A DNA stretch of 64,000 bases from Streptomyces sp. NBC_00483 (GTDB lineage: Bacteria > Actinomycetota > Actinomycetes > Streptomycetales > Streptomycetaceae), in assembly GCF_036013745.1 (NCBI RefSeq), contig NZ_CP107880.1, forward strand, positions 1,054,001-1,118,000. The letters are read 5' to 3'. Below are positions 1-9,442 of this stretch, one piece after another (position 1 is the first letter of the stretch; every line of letters begins with the position of its first letter). A program made the position numbers and the translations under genes. Under the pieces are notes generated by a model. The model made no database searches and was not told where the DNA came from. It saw only the letters and a program-made list of their open reading frames with translations.

Positions 1-904
<904 letters not shown>

Positions 905-908
<4 letters not shown>

Positions 909-1726
909 GACACCTCCGCATGCTTCGCGAGGTCCTCCGGGGTGAGCGCGGCGAGCGCGTCCAGGAAGCCGACGGCGAAGCTGCCGGGTCCTGCCGCGGT
1001 CCGGGCCGCGGACTCGGCGGCGACCGTGTACGCGGTGGCCGCGGCGACGGTCGTCGCGAACCGGTCCTCGTCCACCGCGGCGAACGCGGCCATCACCGCG
1101 CCCAGCGCGCAGCCGCCGCCGGTCACGCGGGTCAGCAGGGCGTCCCCGTTGGCGATCCGGGCGGTGCGCGTGCCGTCGGTGACGTAGTCCACGGGCCCCG
1201 ACACGGCGACCACGCTGCCCGCCGTCCGCGCGAGCTCCGCGGCCGCGTCCTCGGCGTCGTCGACACCGTGGGAGGCGTCCACGCCCCGGCCGCCGCCGCC
1301 CGCGCCCGCGAGCGCGATGATCTCGGAGGCGTTGCCCCTGATCACGGTCGGCCGCAGCGCGAGCAGGTCGGCGGCCAGGGCCGTGCGTACGGGCAGCGCG
1401 CCGATGGCCACCGGGTCGAGCACCCACGGTGTGCCCGCCTCGGTCGCGGCGCGCGCCGCCTCGGGCATGGCGGCGCGCTGCTCGGCGCGCGGGGTTCCGA
1501 GGTTGACCAGCACGCCCGAGGCCACGCGGGCGAAGGGCCCCGCCTCGTCGGGGATGTCGACCATGGCGGGCGCGGCGCCCACCGCGAGCAGCACGTTGGC
1601 GGTGAACCCGGTGACCACCGCGTTGGTCAGGCACTGCACCAGCGGTGCGTCGTGCTGTACGCGCCCGAGCGCCTGCGCCGCGAAGGCGACGAGGTCATCG
1701 GGGCGGCCGGGGGGCGTCTGGTGCAT
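905..1726 (-). CDS. thiM: Hydroxyethylthiazole kinase ThiM
   Basis: 273 aa, the usual length for ThiM. It phosphorylates 4-methyl-5-hydroxyethylthiazole (thiazole salvage), supplying the second substrate of ThiE. Visible family features: [20 protein letters not shown] near residues 30-49, the [10 protein letters not shown] segment, RGNASEI (substrate site), and TGGGCALG near residue 210, containing the glycine-rich anion hole and the cysteine found in many ThiM proteins. The start ATG sits just downstream of a short gap after the permease gene; its stop codon overlaps the thiE ATG by four bases. Together with thiE, thiD and the permease this is a salvage module for both halves of thiamine, so the organism can use environmental HMP and thiazole. 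Confidence 0.94.
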
Positions 1727-1794
1727 GGGGTGACTCCAGGTACAGGAGGTGCGACAAGTACAGGTGGTGCGAGGTACAGGGCTCGTACGGCAGG

Positions 1795-3195
1795 TCAGCC
1801 GCGTCGCCGCAGCCGCAGCGGCGCGTACACAACGGCGGCCACGAGGAACGCTACGTAGTACGACACGTCCGCGCCGTGCAGCGCTTCGGCCACCGGGCCC
1901 ACGTACAGGCTGGTGTCCATGAACGGGACCGCCGCGGCGAAGGCCGCCGCGAAGGCCAGCAGGGCCGGCCAGGCGGGCTGCCGCCGCTCGCGCTCGGCGG
2001 CGAGGTCGAGCGGCGCTCCGGCCCGCGCCCTGGCCCGCGCACGCCAGTCGACGAGGACGATCGCCACGAAGCCGGGGATCCAGTACCCGACGAACAGCAG
2101 CACATTCTGGAACCGTGCGGTGGTGTCGGCGGCGTGCATCCACAGCACCAGCGGGAAGCCGAGCGCGGCGGCGAGGGCGGCGGCCGCCGGGCGCGGGATG
2201 CGCACGCCGATGGTCTGCAGGGCGAGCGAGCCGCTGTAGTCGTTCATGGCGTTGCTGCACAGCGCGGCCAGCGCCACCGCGAGCAGCCCGAACGCGCCGA
2301 CCGCTCCCCCGCCGAGGATCTTGTCGACCCCGGCCGCCGTCTGGTCGGTCAGCACGGAGGCGCCCCACAGCCCGAGCGCCTGGACGGCCACGAACGACAC
2401 CAGCAGGCCGAGCAGCGTGTACCAGAACATGCGGGTACGGGAGGTGGTGGCGGGCAGGTAGCGGCTGAAGTCGCTGGCGTACGGCGCCCAGGACAGACTG
2501 AGGCTCAGCGCGATGGTGCTGGTCAGGACGAACGCGCCGGCGCGGTCGGCCCCGTGCACGGAGCCGTGGGCGGCCGGGTGCACGCCGTCGAGCAGCCGCC
2601 AGGCGATCAGCGCGAACGCGGCGCCGAGCACAAAGGTCATGACGATCTGCAGCCGGTGGATGGCCTCGTAGCCGAAGACACCGAGCAGGCCCTGAGCGAG
2701 CAGCATGACGAGGACGCCGGCCCAGAACGGCCAGCCGAACAGCCGGGCCAGCGCGTCGCCGCCGAACAGGCCGATCAGCGCGTCCCACGCGATGGACGAC
2801 AGCCACTGCAGCACGCCCGGCAGCACGACGCCCCGCCCGAACGCGAGCCCGGCCAGCGGCAGTTGCCCCGCCCCGGTCCGGCTCCCCCACGTCCCCAGGT
2901 AGGCGGTCGGCACCGCCCCGACCAGGGTGCCGAGCACGACGGCGGCGAGCGCGGTCGCGAAGTCGAGGCCGAGCGCGATGCCGACGGTGCCGGTGAAGAC
3001 GCCGGTCATGGTCAGGTTCGGGGCGAACCACACGGTGAACAGGCGCCCGGCCCCGCCGTAGCGGTTGCCCTCGGGCACCGGTTCGATGCCGTGCCCCTCG
3101 ATGCCGAGGTCGCCGGGTGCCGCGGGCATCCGCCCGTCGAAGGCGCCGCTCTCGCGGTCGGCAGGCAGGCCATTGGAAACATGCGCGACAGGCAT
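1795..3195 (-). CDS. NCS1-family permease, putative HMP transporter (CytX-like)
   Basis: 466 aa polytopic protein of the nucleobase:cation symporter-1 family. A short hydrophilic N-terminus ends in a [13 protein letters not shown] stretch, followed by about 12 hydrophobic segments; the [17 protein letters not shown] first helix is characteristic of cytosine permease-like NCS1 proteins. CytX-type members placed in thi operons are thought to import hydroxymethylpyrimidine. It is the first gene after the TPP riboswitch, with its Shine-Dalgarno GGAGGG (3202-3207) lying inside the 3' end of the riboswitch, so translation is expected to fall when TPP is plentiful. Substrate assignment comes from context rather than from specific residues. 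A cytosine or allantoin permease is the main alternative. Confidence 0.85.
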   Translation of the reverse strand: MPVAHVSNGLPADRESGAFDGRMPAAPGDLGIEGHGIEPVPEGNRYGGAGRLFTVWFAPNLTMTGVFTGTVGIALGLDFATALAAVVLGTLVGAVPTAYLGTWGSRTGAGQLPLAGLAFGRGVVLPGVLQWLSSIAWDALIGLFGGDALARLFGWPFWAGVLVMLLAQGLLGVFGYEAIHRLQIVMTFVLGAAFALIAWRLLDGVHPAAHGSVHGADRAGAFVLTSTIALSLSLSWAPYASDFSRYLPATTSRTRMFWYTLLGLLVSFVAVQALGLWGASVLTDQTAAGVDKILGGGAVGAFGLLAVALAALCSNAMNDYSGSLALQTIGVRIPRPAAAALAAALGFPLVLWMHAADTTARFQNVLLFVGYWIPGFVAIVLVDWRARARARAGAPLDLAAERERRQPAWPALLAFAAAFAAAVPFMDTSLYVGPVAEALHGADVSYYVAFLVAAVVYAPLRLRRRG

Positions 3196-3198
3196 GAG

Positions 3199-3275
3199 AC
3201 ATCCCTCCGCCAGTACGAACTGGTTCAGGTTCGACGGGTGTGTTCTCAGCCCTCGGGTGGGGCACCCCGTGTCCG
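3199..3275 (-). promoter_or_regulatory. TPP riboswitch (thi box)
   Basis: The minus strand contains the conserved thi-box elements in order: CGGGGTGCC, GGGCTGAGA (CTGAGA at 3249-3244), ACCCGTCGAACCTGA and GGCGGAGGGA. They lie immediately upstream of the CytX-like permease. The terminal GGAGGGA includes the permease Shine-Dalgarno sequence, seven bases from the ATG. Closing of the P1 helix by TPP would therefore hide the ribosome-binding site, the translational mode of control common in high-GC bacteria. No terminator T-run follows. The element is expected to govern the whole permease-thiM-thiE-thiD operon. Confidence 0.93.
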
Positions 3276-3280
3276 GTTAC

Positions 3281-3693
3281 GGCGGCCAGGGTAACGCGAT
3301 GGCCGGGGTCGGTGCGCGCGTGGGTTCCCGTTCCGCCATGCCGCCTCTACCTTGCCCCGTGCAAAGTCCGCAATGAGGACCTGTGCGGCAGCTGGCCGAC
3401 TTCCATCGGGTTTGCGATGCCGCGGCGCCCTCCCGCCGCGTGGACACAGGGCCGGCGTCCGCAGGGGCACACCACGAAAACGGGCCGAGATCCATCGGTC
3501 ACCGGGCAAACACCGCGCGGCCTTGATCATCGCATCGAGCTAATGTCACCGGCTTTCCTTGGTTGGGCGGTCGAGGCGGCCCTTACGGTGATCCAGGTTC
3601 TGGACGCATTACCCCTGACATATCCATCTTTCCTTCTTCTGTCCCGTTGTTACGGGCAAGCGCGCTTTCGCCCGACCAAGGAGAGCTCACTCG
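3281..3693. other. Intergenic region between the divergent thi and 2-MIB operons
   Basis: About 410 bases with no convincing gene. It should hold the thi promoter (minus strand, right of the riboswitch) and the promoter of the encapsulin operon (plus strand). The plus-strand Shine-Dalgarno AAGGAGAG lies near 3678-3685. Short open frames here have no recognisable protein features. No clear operator palindrome was found. Confidence 0.5.
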
Positions 3694-5112
3694 ATGACCG
3701 TTGACTCGACCACGCCGGACACCGCGTCGGTGCCGCGGCAGCAGACCAGCCTCGGCACGGCGGCCGCCCGCAACCTCGCCACCACGACCAAGTCCGCACC
3801 GCAGATGCAGGAGATCACCTCGCGGTGGCTGCTGCGGATGCTGCCCTGGGTCGAGACCAAGGGCGGCGTCTACCGGGTGAACCGCCGCCTGACCTACACC
3901 GTCGGCGACGGGACCATCGAGTTCATCCAGGACGGCGGCGACGTCCGGGTGATCCCCCGCGAACTCGGTGAACTGGCGCTGCTGCGCGGCTTCGACGACG
4001 TCGAGGTGCTCACCACCCTCGCCGACCGGTGCGTGCAGCGCGACTTCCGGGCCGGCGACACACTGGTCGAGCGCGGGGCACCGGCGGACAAGCTCCACCT
4101 GATCGCCCACGGCCGCGTCAGCCAGCTCTCCGAGGGAGAGTACGGCGACGAGGTCGCGCTCGACGTCCTCGCCGACGGCGACCGCTTCGGCGACAGCGCA
4201 CTGCTGGACGAGGACGCCCGCTGGGAGCAGACCGCGGTCGCCGAGACCTCGGGCACCCTGCTCACCCTGTCGCGCTCCGACTTCGCGGCCGTGCTGTCCG
4301 CGGCGCCGCACCTGCGGGAGCACGTCGACGAGTTCAAGTCGCTCGCGAGCCGGGGCCAGAACCATCGAGGCGAGGCCGAGATCCCCATGTCGGCGGGGCA
4401 CGTGGGCGAGCACGAACTGCCCGGCGCCTTCGTCGACTACGAGGCGAAGCCGCGCGAGTACGAGCTCTCGGCCGCCCAGACGATCCTGCGGGTGCACACC
4501 AGGGTCGCCGATCTCTACAACGAGCCGATGAATCAGACGAAGGAGCAACTCCGGCTCACCATCGAGGCGTTGCGCGAGCGCCAGGAGCACGAGCTCGTCA
4601 ACAACCGGGAGTTCGGCCTGCTCCACAACGCCGACTTCAAGCAGCGCCTCCAGCCGCACTCGGGTCCGCCCACGCCGGACGACCTGGACGAGCTGCTCTG
4701 CCGCCGCCGCGGCTCGAAGTTCTTCCTGGCGCACCCCCGCACGATCGCGGCGATGGGGCGCGAGTTCAACGCGCGCGGGCTCTATCCCGACCACGTCGAC
4801 CTCGGCGGCCAGCAGGTGCCGGCCTGGCGCGGGGTGCCGATCCTGCCCTGCAACAAGATCCCGGTCACCAAGGAGCGCACCAGCTCGATCCTCTGCATGC
4901 GTACCGGCGAGGACAACCAGGGTGTCGTCGGCCTGCACCAGACCGGGCTGCCGGACGAGTACGAACCGGGGTTGTCGGTCCGGTTCATGGGCGTCGACGA
5001 GCAGGCCATCACCAAGTACCTCGTCAGCACCTACTACTCCGCCGCGATCCTCGTGCCGGACGCGGTCGGTGTGCTGGAGAACGTGCAGATCGGCCGCTGG
5101 CCCAGCAGGTAG
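3694..5112 (+). CDS. Family 2B encapsulin shell protein with a cyclic-nucleotide-binding-like domain
   Basis: 472 aa. N-terminal arm and shell segment (residues about 1-90, including [16 protein letters not shown] and [13 protein letters not shown]) are followed by a Crp/Fnr-like cyclic-nucleotide-binding (CNB) domain at about 95-215 ([30 protein letters not shown] near 165-174). The rest is an HK97-type capsid fold ([71 protein letters not shown]). Older annotation calls this a Crp/Fnr regulator, but no DNA-binding helix-turn-helix is present. Published work on Streptomyces 2-MIB clusters describes such proteins as shells housing 2-MIB synthase. In the CNB phosphate-binding cassette the usual Arg before the Thr/Ala pair reads as Gln (Q179), so cAMP binding is doubtful. 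First gene of the operon, 54 bases before the synthase gene. Confidence 0.9.
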   Translation: MTVDSTTPDTASVPRQQTSLGTAAARNLATTTKSAPQMQEITSRWLLRMLPWVETKGGVYRVNRRLTYTVGDGTIEFIQDGGDVRVIPRELGELALLRGFDDVEVLTTLADRCVQRDFRAGDTLVERGAPADKLHLIAHGRVSQLSEGEYGDEVALDVLADGDRFGDSALLDEDARWEQTAVAETSGTLLTLSRSDFAAVLSAAPHLREHVDEFKSLASRGQNHRGEAEIPMSAGHVGEHELPGAFVDYEAKPREYELSAAQTILRVHTRVADLYNEPMNQTKEQLRLTIEALRERQEHELVNNREFGLLHNADFKQRLQPHSGPPTPDDLDELLCRRRGSKFFLAHPRTIAAMGREFNARGLYPDHVDLGGQQVPAWRGVPILPCNKIPVTKERTSSILCMRTGEDNQGVVGLHQTGLPDEYEPGLSVRFMGVDEQAITKYLVSTYYSAAILVPDAVGVLENVQIGRWPSR

Positions 5113-5166
5113 CGGAGCAGGACCTTCGGCCGACCGCCCCACCAAGGAGCCCTCAAGGAGACATGG

Positions 5167-6489
5167 ATGCCCCCGCCTGAGCCGACACCTCCTCAGTCGA
5201 GCCTGCCGGAAGCGGTCTCCCGCTTCGGGGCGCAGGTCCTGGCCGACGCCGCGGCCCGCGCCCGTGACATCGCCGCCGTCACGGGCGGCGCGCCCCGAGT
5301 GGCCCCGCCGGCCGCCGAGGCGCCCACGGTCGAGGTGCCGACGGCCCCGGTGCCCGCGGCCGAGGTGCCTGCGGCCGAAGTCCCGGCCGCGACCGCCGAC
5401 TTGGAGCGGCTGCTGCGCGGGCCCAGCGGCCTCGGCACGGCGGGCCTGCGGCTGACTCCGCGAGCGGAGCCGAGTCCGTCGGACCCGGCTCCGACGCCAA
5501 GTACCGCGAAGGGCCGGCCCGTTCCCGGCCTGTACCACCACCCGGCGCCCGACCCCGATCCCGTACGGGTCGCGGAGGTCGGCCGCCGGATCAAGGCCTG
5601 GGCGCTGGACGAGGTCGACCTGTACCCCGACGACTGGGAGGAGGAGTTCGACGGATTCTCCGTGGGCAGCTACATGGTCGGCTGCCACCCCGACGCACCC
5701 ACCGTCGACCACATCATGATCGCCACCCGGCTGATGATGGCCGAGAACGCGCTGGACGACTGCTACTGCGAGGACCACGGTGGCTCGCCCGTCGGCCTCG
5801 GCTCCCGGCTCCTGCTCGCGCACACCACGCTCGACCCGCTGTACACGACGCGGGAGTACCAGCCGCAGTGGGTGGAATCGCTCTACGCGGACGCGCCCCG
5901 GCGCGCGTACCGCTCCGCCATGGAGTACTTCGTCCAGGCCAGCAGTGATTCGCAGGCCGACCGCTATCGGCACGACATGGCCCGGCTGCACATGGGCTAC
6001 CTCGCCGAAGCGGCCTGGTCCGAGCACGACCACGTACCGGAGGTGTGGGAGTACCTGGCGATGCGCCAGTTCAACAACTTCCGCCCCTGTCCGACCATCA
6101 CCGACACCGTCGGCGGCTACGAACTGCCGGCGGATCTGCACGCCCTGCCGGACATGCAGAAGGTCATCGCGCTCGCGGGGAACGCGACGACCATCGTCAA
6201 CGACCTGTACTCGTACACGAAGGAACTCGACGCTCCCGGACGGCACTTGAACCTGCCGGTCGTGATCGCGGAACGCGAGGACCTGTCCGACAAGGAGGCC
6301 TACCTCAAGTCGGTCGAGGTCCACAACGAACTCATGCACGCCTTCGAGACAGAGGCCGCGGCCCTGGCCGCCGCCTGCCCGCTCCCGAACGTCCAGCGCT
6401 TCCTGCGGGGCGTCGCGGCGTGGGTCGACGGCAACCACCAATGGCACCAGAACAACACCTACCGCTACAGCCTGCCCGACTTCTGGTAA
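5167..6489 (+). CDS. 2-methylisoborneol synthase (class I terpene cyclase)
   Basis: 440 aa. It cyclises 2-methyl-geranyl diphosphate to the musty odorant 2-methylisoborneol. About 130 N-terminal residues are Pro/Ala-rich and probably disordered, with three EVP-A repeats near residues 56-76 and two motif-like blocks, GPSGLGT (85-91) and PVPGLYHHP (118-126). This segment is the likely address for loading into the encapsulin shell. The catalytic domain shows the Asp-rich metal motif DDCYCED (about 197-203) and the NSE triad N345-S349-E353 in NDLYSYTKE, plus the terminal NNTYRYSLPDFW. The ATG is preceded by AAGGAG (5155-5160); an ATG four bases earlier stops after five codons. It lies between the shell gene and the methyltransferase gene in one operon. 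Confidence 0.95.
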   Translation: MPPPEPTPPQSSLPEAVSRFGAQVLADAAARARDIAAVTGGAPRVAPPAAEAPTVEVPTAPVPAAEVPAAEVPAATADLERLLRGPSGLGTAGLRLTPRAEPSPSDPAPTPSTAKGRPVPGLYHHPAPDPDPVRVAEVGRRIKAWALDEVDLYPDDWEEEFDGFSVGSYMVGCHPDAPTVDHIMIATRLMMAENALDDCYCEDHGGSPVGLGSRLLLAHTTLDPLYTTREYQPQWVESLYADAPRRAYRSAMEYFVQASSDSQADRYRHDMARLHMGYLAEAAWSEHDHVPEVWEYLAMRQFNNFRPCPTITDTVGGYELPADLHALPDMQKVIALAGNATTIVNDLYSYTKELDAPGRHLNLPVVIAEREDLSDKEAYLKSVEVHNELMHAFETEAAALAAACPLPNVQRFLRGVAAWVDGNHQWHQNNTYRYSLPDFW

Positions 6490-6505
6490 GAGATAGGACA
6501 CATCA

Positions 6506-7393
6506 GTGACCAGCACCGAACTCACCGCCACGGCCCCCACGACCACCCCGTACATCCCCGAGCCGGCCACCCCCTACCAGGGGGACATCGCCCGCTACTG
6601 GGACGGCGAGGCCCGGCCGGTCAACCTGCGGCTCGGCGATGTCGACGGTCTGTACCACCACCACTACGGCATCGGCGCCGTCGACCACTCCGCGCTCGGC
6701 GACGGGACGGGTGACGCGAACGAGCAGAAGCTGATCGCCGAGCTGCACCGTCTCGAGTCCGCACAGGCCGAGTACCTGCTCGGGCACCTCGGTGACATCG
6801 GGCGCGACGACACCCTGGTGGACGCCGGCTGCGGCCGCGGCGGTTCGATGGTGATGGCGCACCAGCGCTTCGGGAGCAAGGTCGAGGGAGTCACGCTCTC
6901 CGCCAAGCAGGCCGACTTCGCCAACGGCCGGGCCGAGGAACTCGGCATCCAGGACCACGTCAGGGCGCGCGTCTGCAACATGCTGTCCACCCCGTTCGAG
7001 ACCGGGCAGATCTCGGCGTCGTGGAACAACGAGTCGACCATGTACGTCGATCTGCACGACCTGTTCGCCGAGCACTCCCGCATCCTGGAGGTCGGCGGCC
7101 GCTACGTGACCATCACCGGCTGCTGGAACCCGCGGTACGGCCAGCCCTCGAAGTGGGTGTCCCAGATCAACGCGCACTTCGAGTGCAACATCCACTCGCG
7201 CCGGGAGTACCTGCGCGCGATGGCCGACAACCGCCTGGTGCCGCAGACCGTCATCGACCTGACGCCCGACACTCTTCCGTACTGGGAGCTGCGGGCCACG
7301 TCCTCGCTGGTGACGGGGATCGAGGACGCGTTCATCAACTCGTACAGGGACGGCTCGTTCCAGTACCTGCTGATCGCGGCGGACCGCGTCTGA
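6506..7393 (+). CDS. Geranyl diphosphate 2-C-methyltransferase
   Basis: 295 aa, GTG start. A SAM-dependent methyltransferase of the sterol/tocopherol methyltransferase type that methylates C2 of geranyl diphosphate, giving the C11 substrate for the neighbouring synthase. Seen: RPVNLRLGDVDGLYHHHYGIG near residues 35-55, SAM motif I VDAGCGRGGS (about 105-114), VEGVTLSAKQADFA (motif II region), WNNESTMYVDLHDLF, and the C-terminal YWELRATSSLVTGIEDAFI. It begins 16 bases after the synthase stop and ends just before a perfect terminator hairpin. Together with the shell and the synthase it completes the classical three-gene 2-MIB operon. Identification is firm on motifs and context. Confidence 0.95.
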   Translation: MTSTELTATAPTTTPYIPEPATPYQGDIARYWDGEARPVNLRLGDVDGLYHHHYGIGAVDHSALGDGTGDANEQKLIAELHRLESAQAEYLLGHLGDIGRDDTLVDAGCGRGGSMVMAHQRFGSKVEGVTLSAKQADFANGRAEELGIQDHVRARVCNMLSTPFETGQISASWNNESTMYVDLHDLFAEHSRILEVGGRYVTITGCWNPRYGQPSKWVSQINAHFECNIHSRREYLRAMADNRLVPQTVIDLTPDTLPYWELRATSSLVTGIEDAFINSYRDGSFQYLLIAADRV

Positions 7394-7410
7394 CCGTCCG
7401 CTGACCACCA

Positions 7411-7440
7411 GGGAGGGGCCGTTCGCGAGCGGCCCCTCCC
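7411..7440 (+). terminator. Terminator of the 2-MIB operon
   Basis: A perfect 11-bp inverted repeat (GGGAGGGGCCG with CGGCCCCTCCC) around an 8-base loop, starting 18 bases after the methyltransferase stop. There is no T-run, as is usual for streptomycete terminators. Confidence 0.8.
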
Positions 7441-7550
7441 CCCTTCGACACACCCGGCGTTCGCGCCTGTGCCATGATCCGTCGACGGCGGCCGGCCCTG
7501 GGGAGGGACCGGCCGCCACTTACACGGCACGACACAAGGGGAGTTCACAA

Positions 7551-8654
7551 GTGAATCCGGGTGGGGATCAGAGCGGTTCGTCGCTGTCGGACGAGGATTG
7601 GGAGCGCTTCCTCCAGGAGTCCGAGGACGGTGTGCGGGACGCTCCGAAGGAGCCGTCGGCGCGCGCCCGCATGGTGACGCGCCGTTTGCAGGAGGAGGAC
7701 GCCCGGCCCGATCCGTGGCGTTCGCACCAGCCGGCCCGGCGGCGCCACCGTACGGGTTGGTACGTGCTCGGCCTGGTGGCGGCGCTGGCCGTGGTGGTCG
7801 TGGCACTCGCTCCGGGACGGGTGACGGACTGGTTCGGGTCCGGGTTCGGATTCGGGTCCAGCTCCGCCTCCGACGAGACGACACCGCTCGCCGCGTCGCC
7901 GCCACCCGCGGGGTCGGCGGAACTCCCCACACTGGCCGATCCGTTCAAGGGCTCCCCCGCCGCACGCTGGGCCTCCGGAACGGCCGGGATCTCTCTGCCC
8001 GCGGCCCGGGCCACCGGCTGGATGAGCAAGGCCCAGGTCGCCCGGACCCTCGAACGCTCCCGGGACTTCCTCGCCGCGTCCAGCCTGGACCCCGGGGTGC
8101 TGCGCGGCGAACACCCCGCCGAGGCCATCGCCCTCATCAACCCCCACCAGCCGAAGGAACGCTCCTTCCTGGACAGGTCACTGACCTCACCGAGCGAGAA
8201 GTACAACCCGCTCGTCCTGTTCAGCCGCTTCGACGCAACGAAGGTCGAGCCGGCCGGCGACGTGGTCAAGACCCGTGGCCGCATCACGTACCGCGCGGGC
8301 GAGAAGGGTGCGCTGGAGGTCACCACCGACGTCACGTACGTGTACCCGGTGATGAGCGCGGAGACCGGCGACGACCGTGTCACACGCGTCATCGTCCGCC
8401 GCGAGGTCGTCATGAACTGGCCCGACCCGGCGAAGGTGATCACGGAGCCGGGCACCTTCTCGGTCGTCTCGAACCGCGTGGACACCACCAACGCCGGCTG
8501 CGAGACCTACACCGGCTACCTCACCCCGACCTTCACCGCCGAGCACGCCGCCGGCGACGGCCCCGTGGTGGACCCGTACGACCGGAGCGTCGCGATGGAC
8601 GAGCGGATGGGCGGGGCCGGGGACGAGAAGTGCGGGGTCGCTACGCGGTCGTGA
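7551..8654 (+). CDS. Membrane-anchored hypothetical protein with extracellular domain
   Basis: 367 aa, GTG start with AAGGGGAG seven bases upstream. I do not recognise a named family. A charged cytoplasmic N-terminus of about 65 residues (DEDWERFLQESE, ARMVTRRLQEEDA) precedes one transmembrane segment (about 66-86, YVLGLVAALAVVVVALA). A Gly/Ser/Pro-rich linker follows, then an outward-facing domain of about 250 residues rich in beta-strand-like sequence (GRITYRAGEKGALEVTTDVTYVY, VIVRREVVMNW) with two cysteines near the C-terminus (GCETYTG and EKCGV) that could form a disulfide. The topology resembles conserved streptomycete membrane proteins that sit alone in the genome. It has its own promoter region after the 2-MIB terminator and no evident functional link to its neighbours. 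Confidence 0.75.
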   Translation: MNPGGDQSGSSLSDEDWERFLQESEDGVRDAPKEPSARARMVTRRLQEEDARPDPWRSHQPARRRHRTGWYVLGLVAALAVVVVALAPGRVTDWFGSGFGFGSSSASDETTPLAASPPPAGSAELPTLADPFKGSPAARWASGTAGISLPAARATGWMSKAQVARTLERSRDFLAASSLDPGVLRGEHPAEAIALINPHQPKERSFLDRSLTSPSEKYNPLVLFSRFDATKVEPAGDVVKTRGRITYRAGEKGALEVTTDVTYVYPVMSAETGDDRVTRVIVRREVVMNWPDPAKVITEPGTFSVVSNRVDTTNAGCETYTGYLTPTFTAEHAAGDGPVVDPYDRSVAMDERMGGAGDEKCGVATRS

Positions 8655-8661
8655 ACCGGAG

Positions 8662-8692
8662 GGGGCGGCGCGTCCGCCGAGCGCCCCGCCCC
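8662..8692. terminator. Possible bidirectional terminator
   Basis: GGGGCGGCGC (8662-8671) can pair with GCGCCCCGCCCC (8681-8692) with a two-base bulge, between the convergent ends of the membrane protein gene and the TetR gene. The region is so GC-rich that such pairing could arise by chance. Confidence 0.35.
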
Positions 8693-8723
8693 GCCCCGTC
8701 CTGCCCCTCGCCGACCCGATCCA

Positions 8724-9332
8724 TCATGGGCGCAGTGACTCGGCCAGCCGCTCCAGGTGCCGCCTGATGTCGGCGAGCAGGTCGGTGCGCCCGCCGGACA
8801 GGACCCACTGCAACTGAAGGCCGTCGGACACGGCGATGCACTCTCGTGCGATGGCCTCGTAGTCGACGTCCTCACGGAAGAAGCCCTTCCGGGCACACGC
8901 CTCGAAGCGTGCCGCGAGTTCACTGATCGTGCGTTGGTACCTGGCCGCGAAGAGCTCGTGTGCGGCGCTGGACGGGTCCGCCGCCTCGGCGCTCAGCGTG
9001 ACGAACAGTTCGATGAGTCCCGGCTCGGAGACGAATCGTCGGGTGACCGCGAGCAGGGCGTCGATCAGCGCGTCCCCGTCGGCGTCGGCCGAGGAGTCCA
9101 CGAGGGCGGCCGCGACATCGAAGCGATGCTCGGCGACCGCGAGCAGCAGGTGCTGCTTCGACGGGAAGTGGTGCAGCAGGCCGGTCGCCGTGATGCCCAC
9201 TTCCTTGGCGATGCCCGTCATCGAGGTGTTCGCATACCCCGTTGTCGCGAACCGCTCGGCGGCCGTCGCGACGATGCGGTCCCTTCTCTCCCGTCCCACG
9301 GCGTAGCTGCCTCGACGTCTCGACTCGCTCAT
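8724..9332 (-). CDS. TetR-family transcriptional regulator
   Basis: 202 aa from the chosen ATG (MSESRRRGS...). The N-terminal TetR helix-turn-helix is clear: RRDRIVATAAERFATTGYAN, TSMTGIAKEVGITATGLLHHF, then PSKQHLLLAVAEHRFD. The rest is a helical ligand-binding domain of ordinary length. An ATG 11 codons upstream (9365) is also open but places the start inside an inverted repeat that looks like operator DNA, so the downstream ATG is preferred. It is divergent from the alpha-L-rhamnosidase gene with 110 bases between them, so it is probably the local repressor of the rhamnosidase and MFS genes. The inducer is unknown. Confidence 0.88.
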   Translation of the reverse strand: MSESRRRGSYAVGRERRDRIVATAAERFATTGYANTSMTGIAKEVGITATGLLHHFPSKQHLLLAVAEHRFDVAAALVDSSADADGDALIDALLAVTRRFVSEPGLIELFVTLSAEAADPSSAAHELFAARYQRTISELAARFEACARKGFFREDVDYEAIARECIAVSDGLQLQWVLSGGRTDLLADIRRHLERLAESLRP

Positions 9333-9349
9333 GCACCGCAGCCTATCCC

Positions 9350-9402
9350 CGAAAACCGAACCCATTGGCTTTTCATTGAAACCCGAGTACTTTCGGTTTT
9401 CG
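9350..9402. promoter_or_regulatory. Inverted repeat between TetR and rhamnosidase genes (putative operator)
   Basis: An 11-bp sequence CGAAAACCGAA (9350-9360) recurs as its perfect reverse complement TTCGGTTTTCG (9392-9402), 31 bases apart. The pair lies in an AT-richer stretch that must contain both divergent promoters. The spacing suits two dimer-binding half-sites or looping by the adjacent TetR protein. Binding itself is inferred. Confidence 0.5.
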
Positions 9403-9442
9403 TTCTCGCCGCCCGACGAGGCATGTCACGAAGGAGCCGCCG

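Noticed and set aside
3694..5112. Annotation as a Crp/Fnr transcription factor
   Set aside because: A CNB-like domain is present but no DNA-binding helix-turn-helix follows; the rest is a capsid fold, and the operon context matches encapsulin family 2B.
3583..6570. 995-codon minus-strand open frame across the 2-MIB operon
   Set aside because: It is antisense to the well-supported encapsulin and 2-MIB synthase genes and has the low-complexity Arg/Val/Gly composition typical of reverse frames in high-GC DNA; no family motif.
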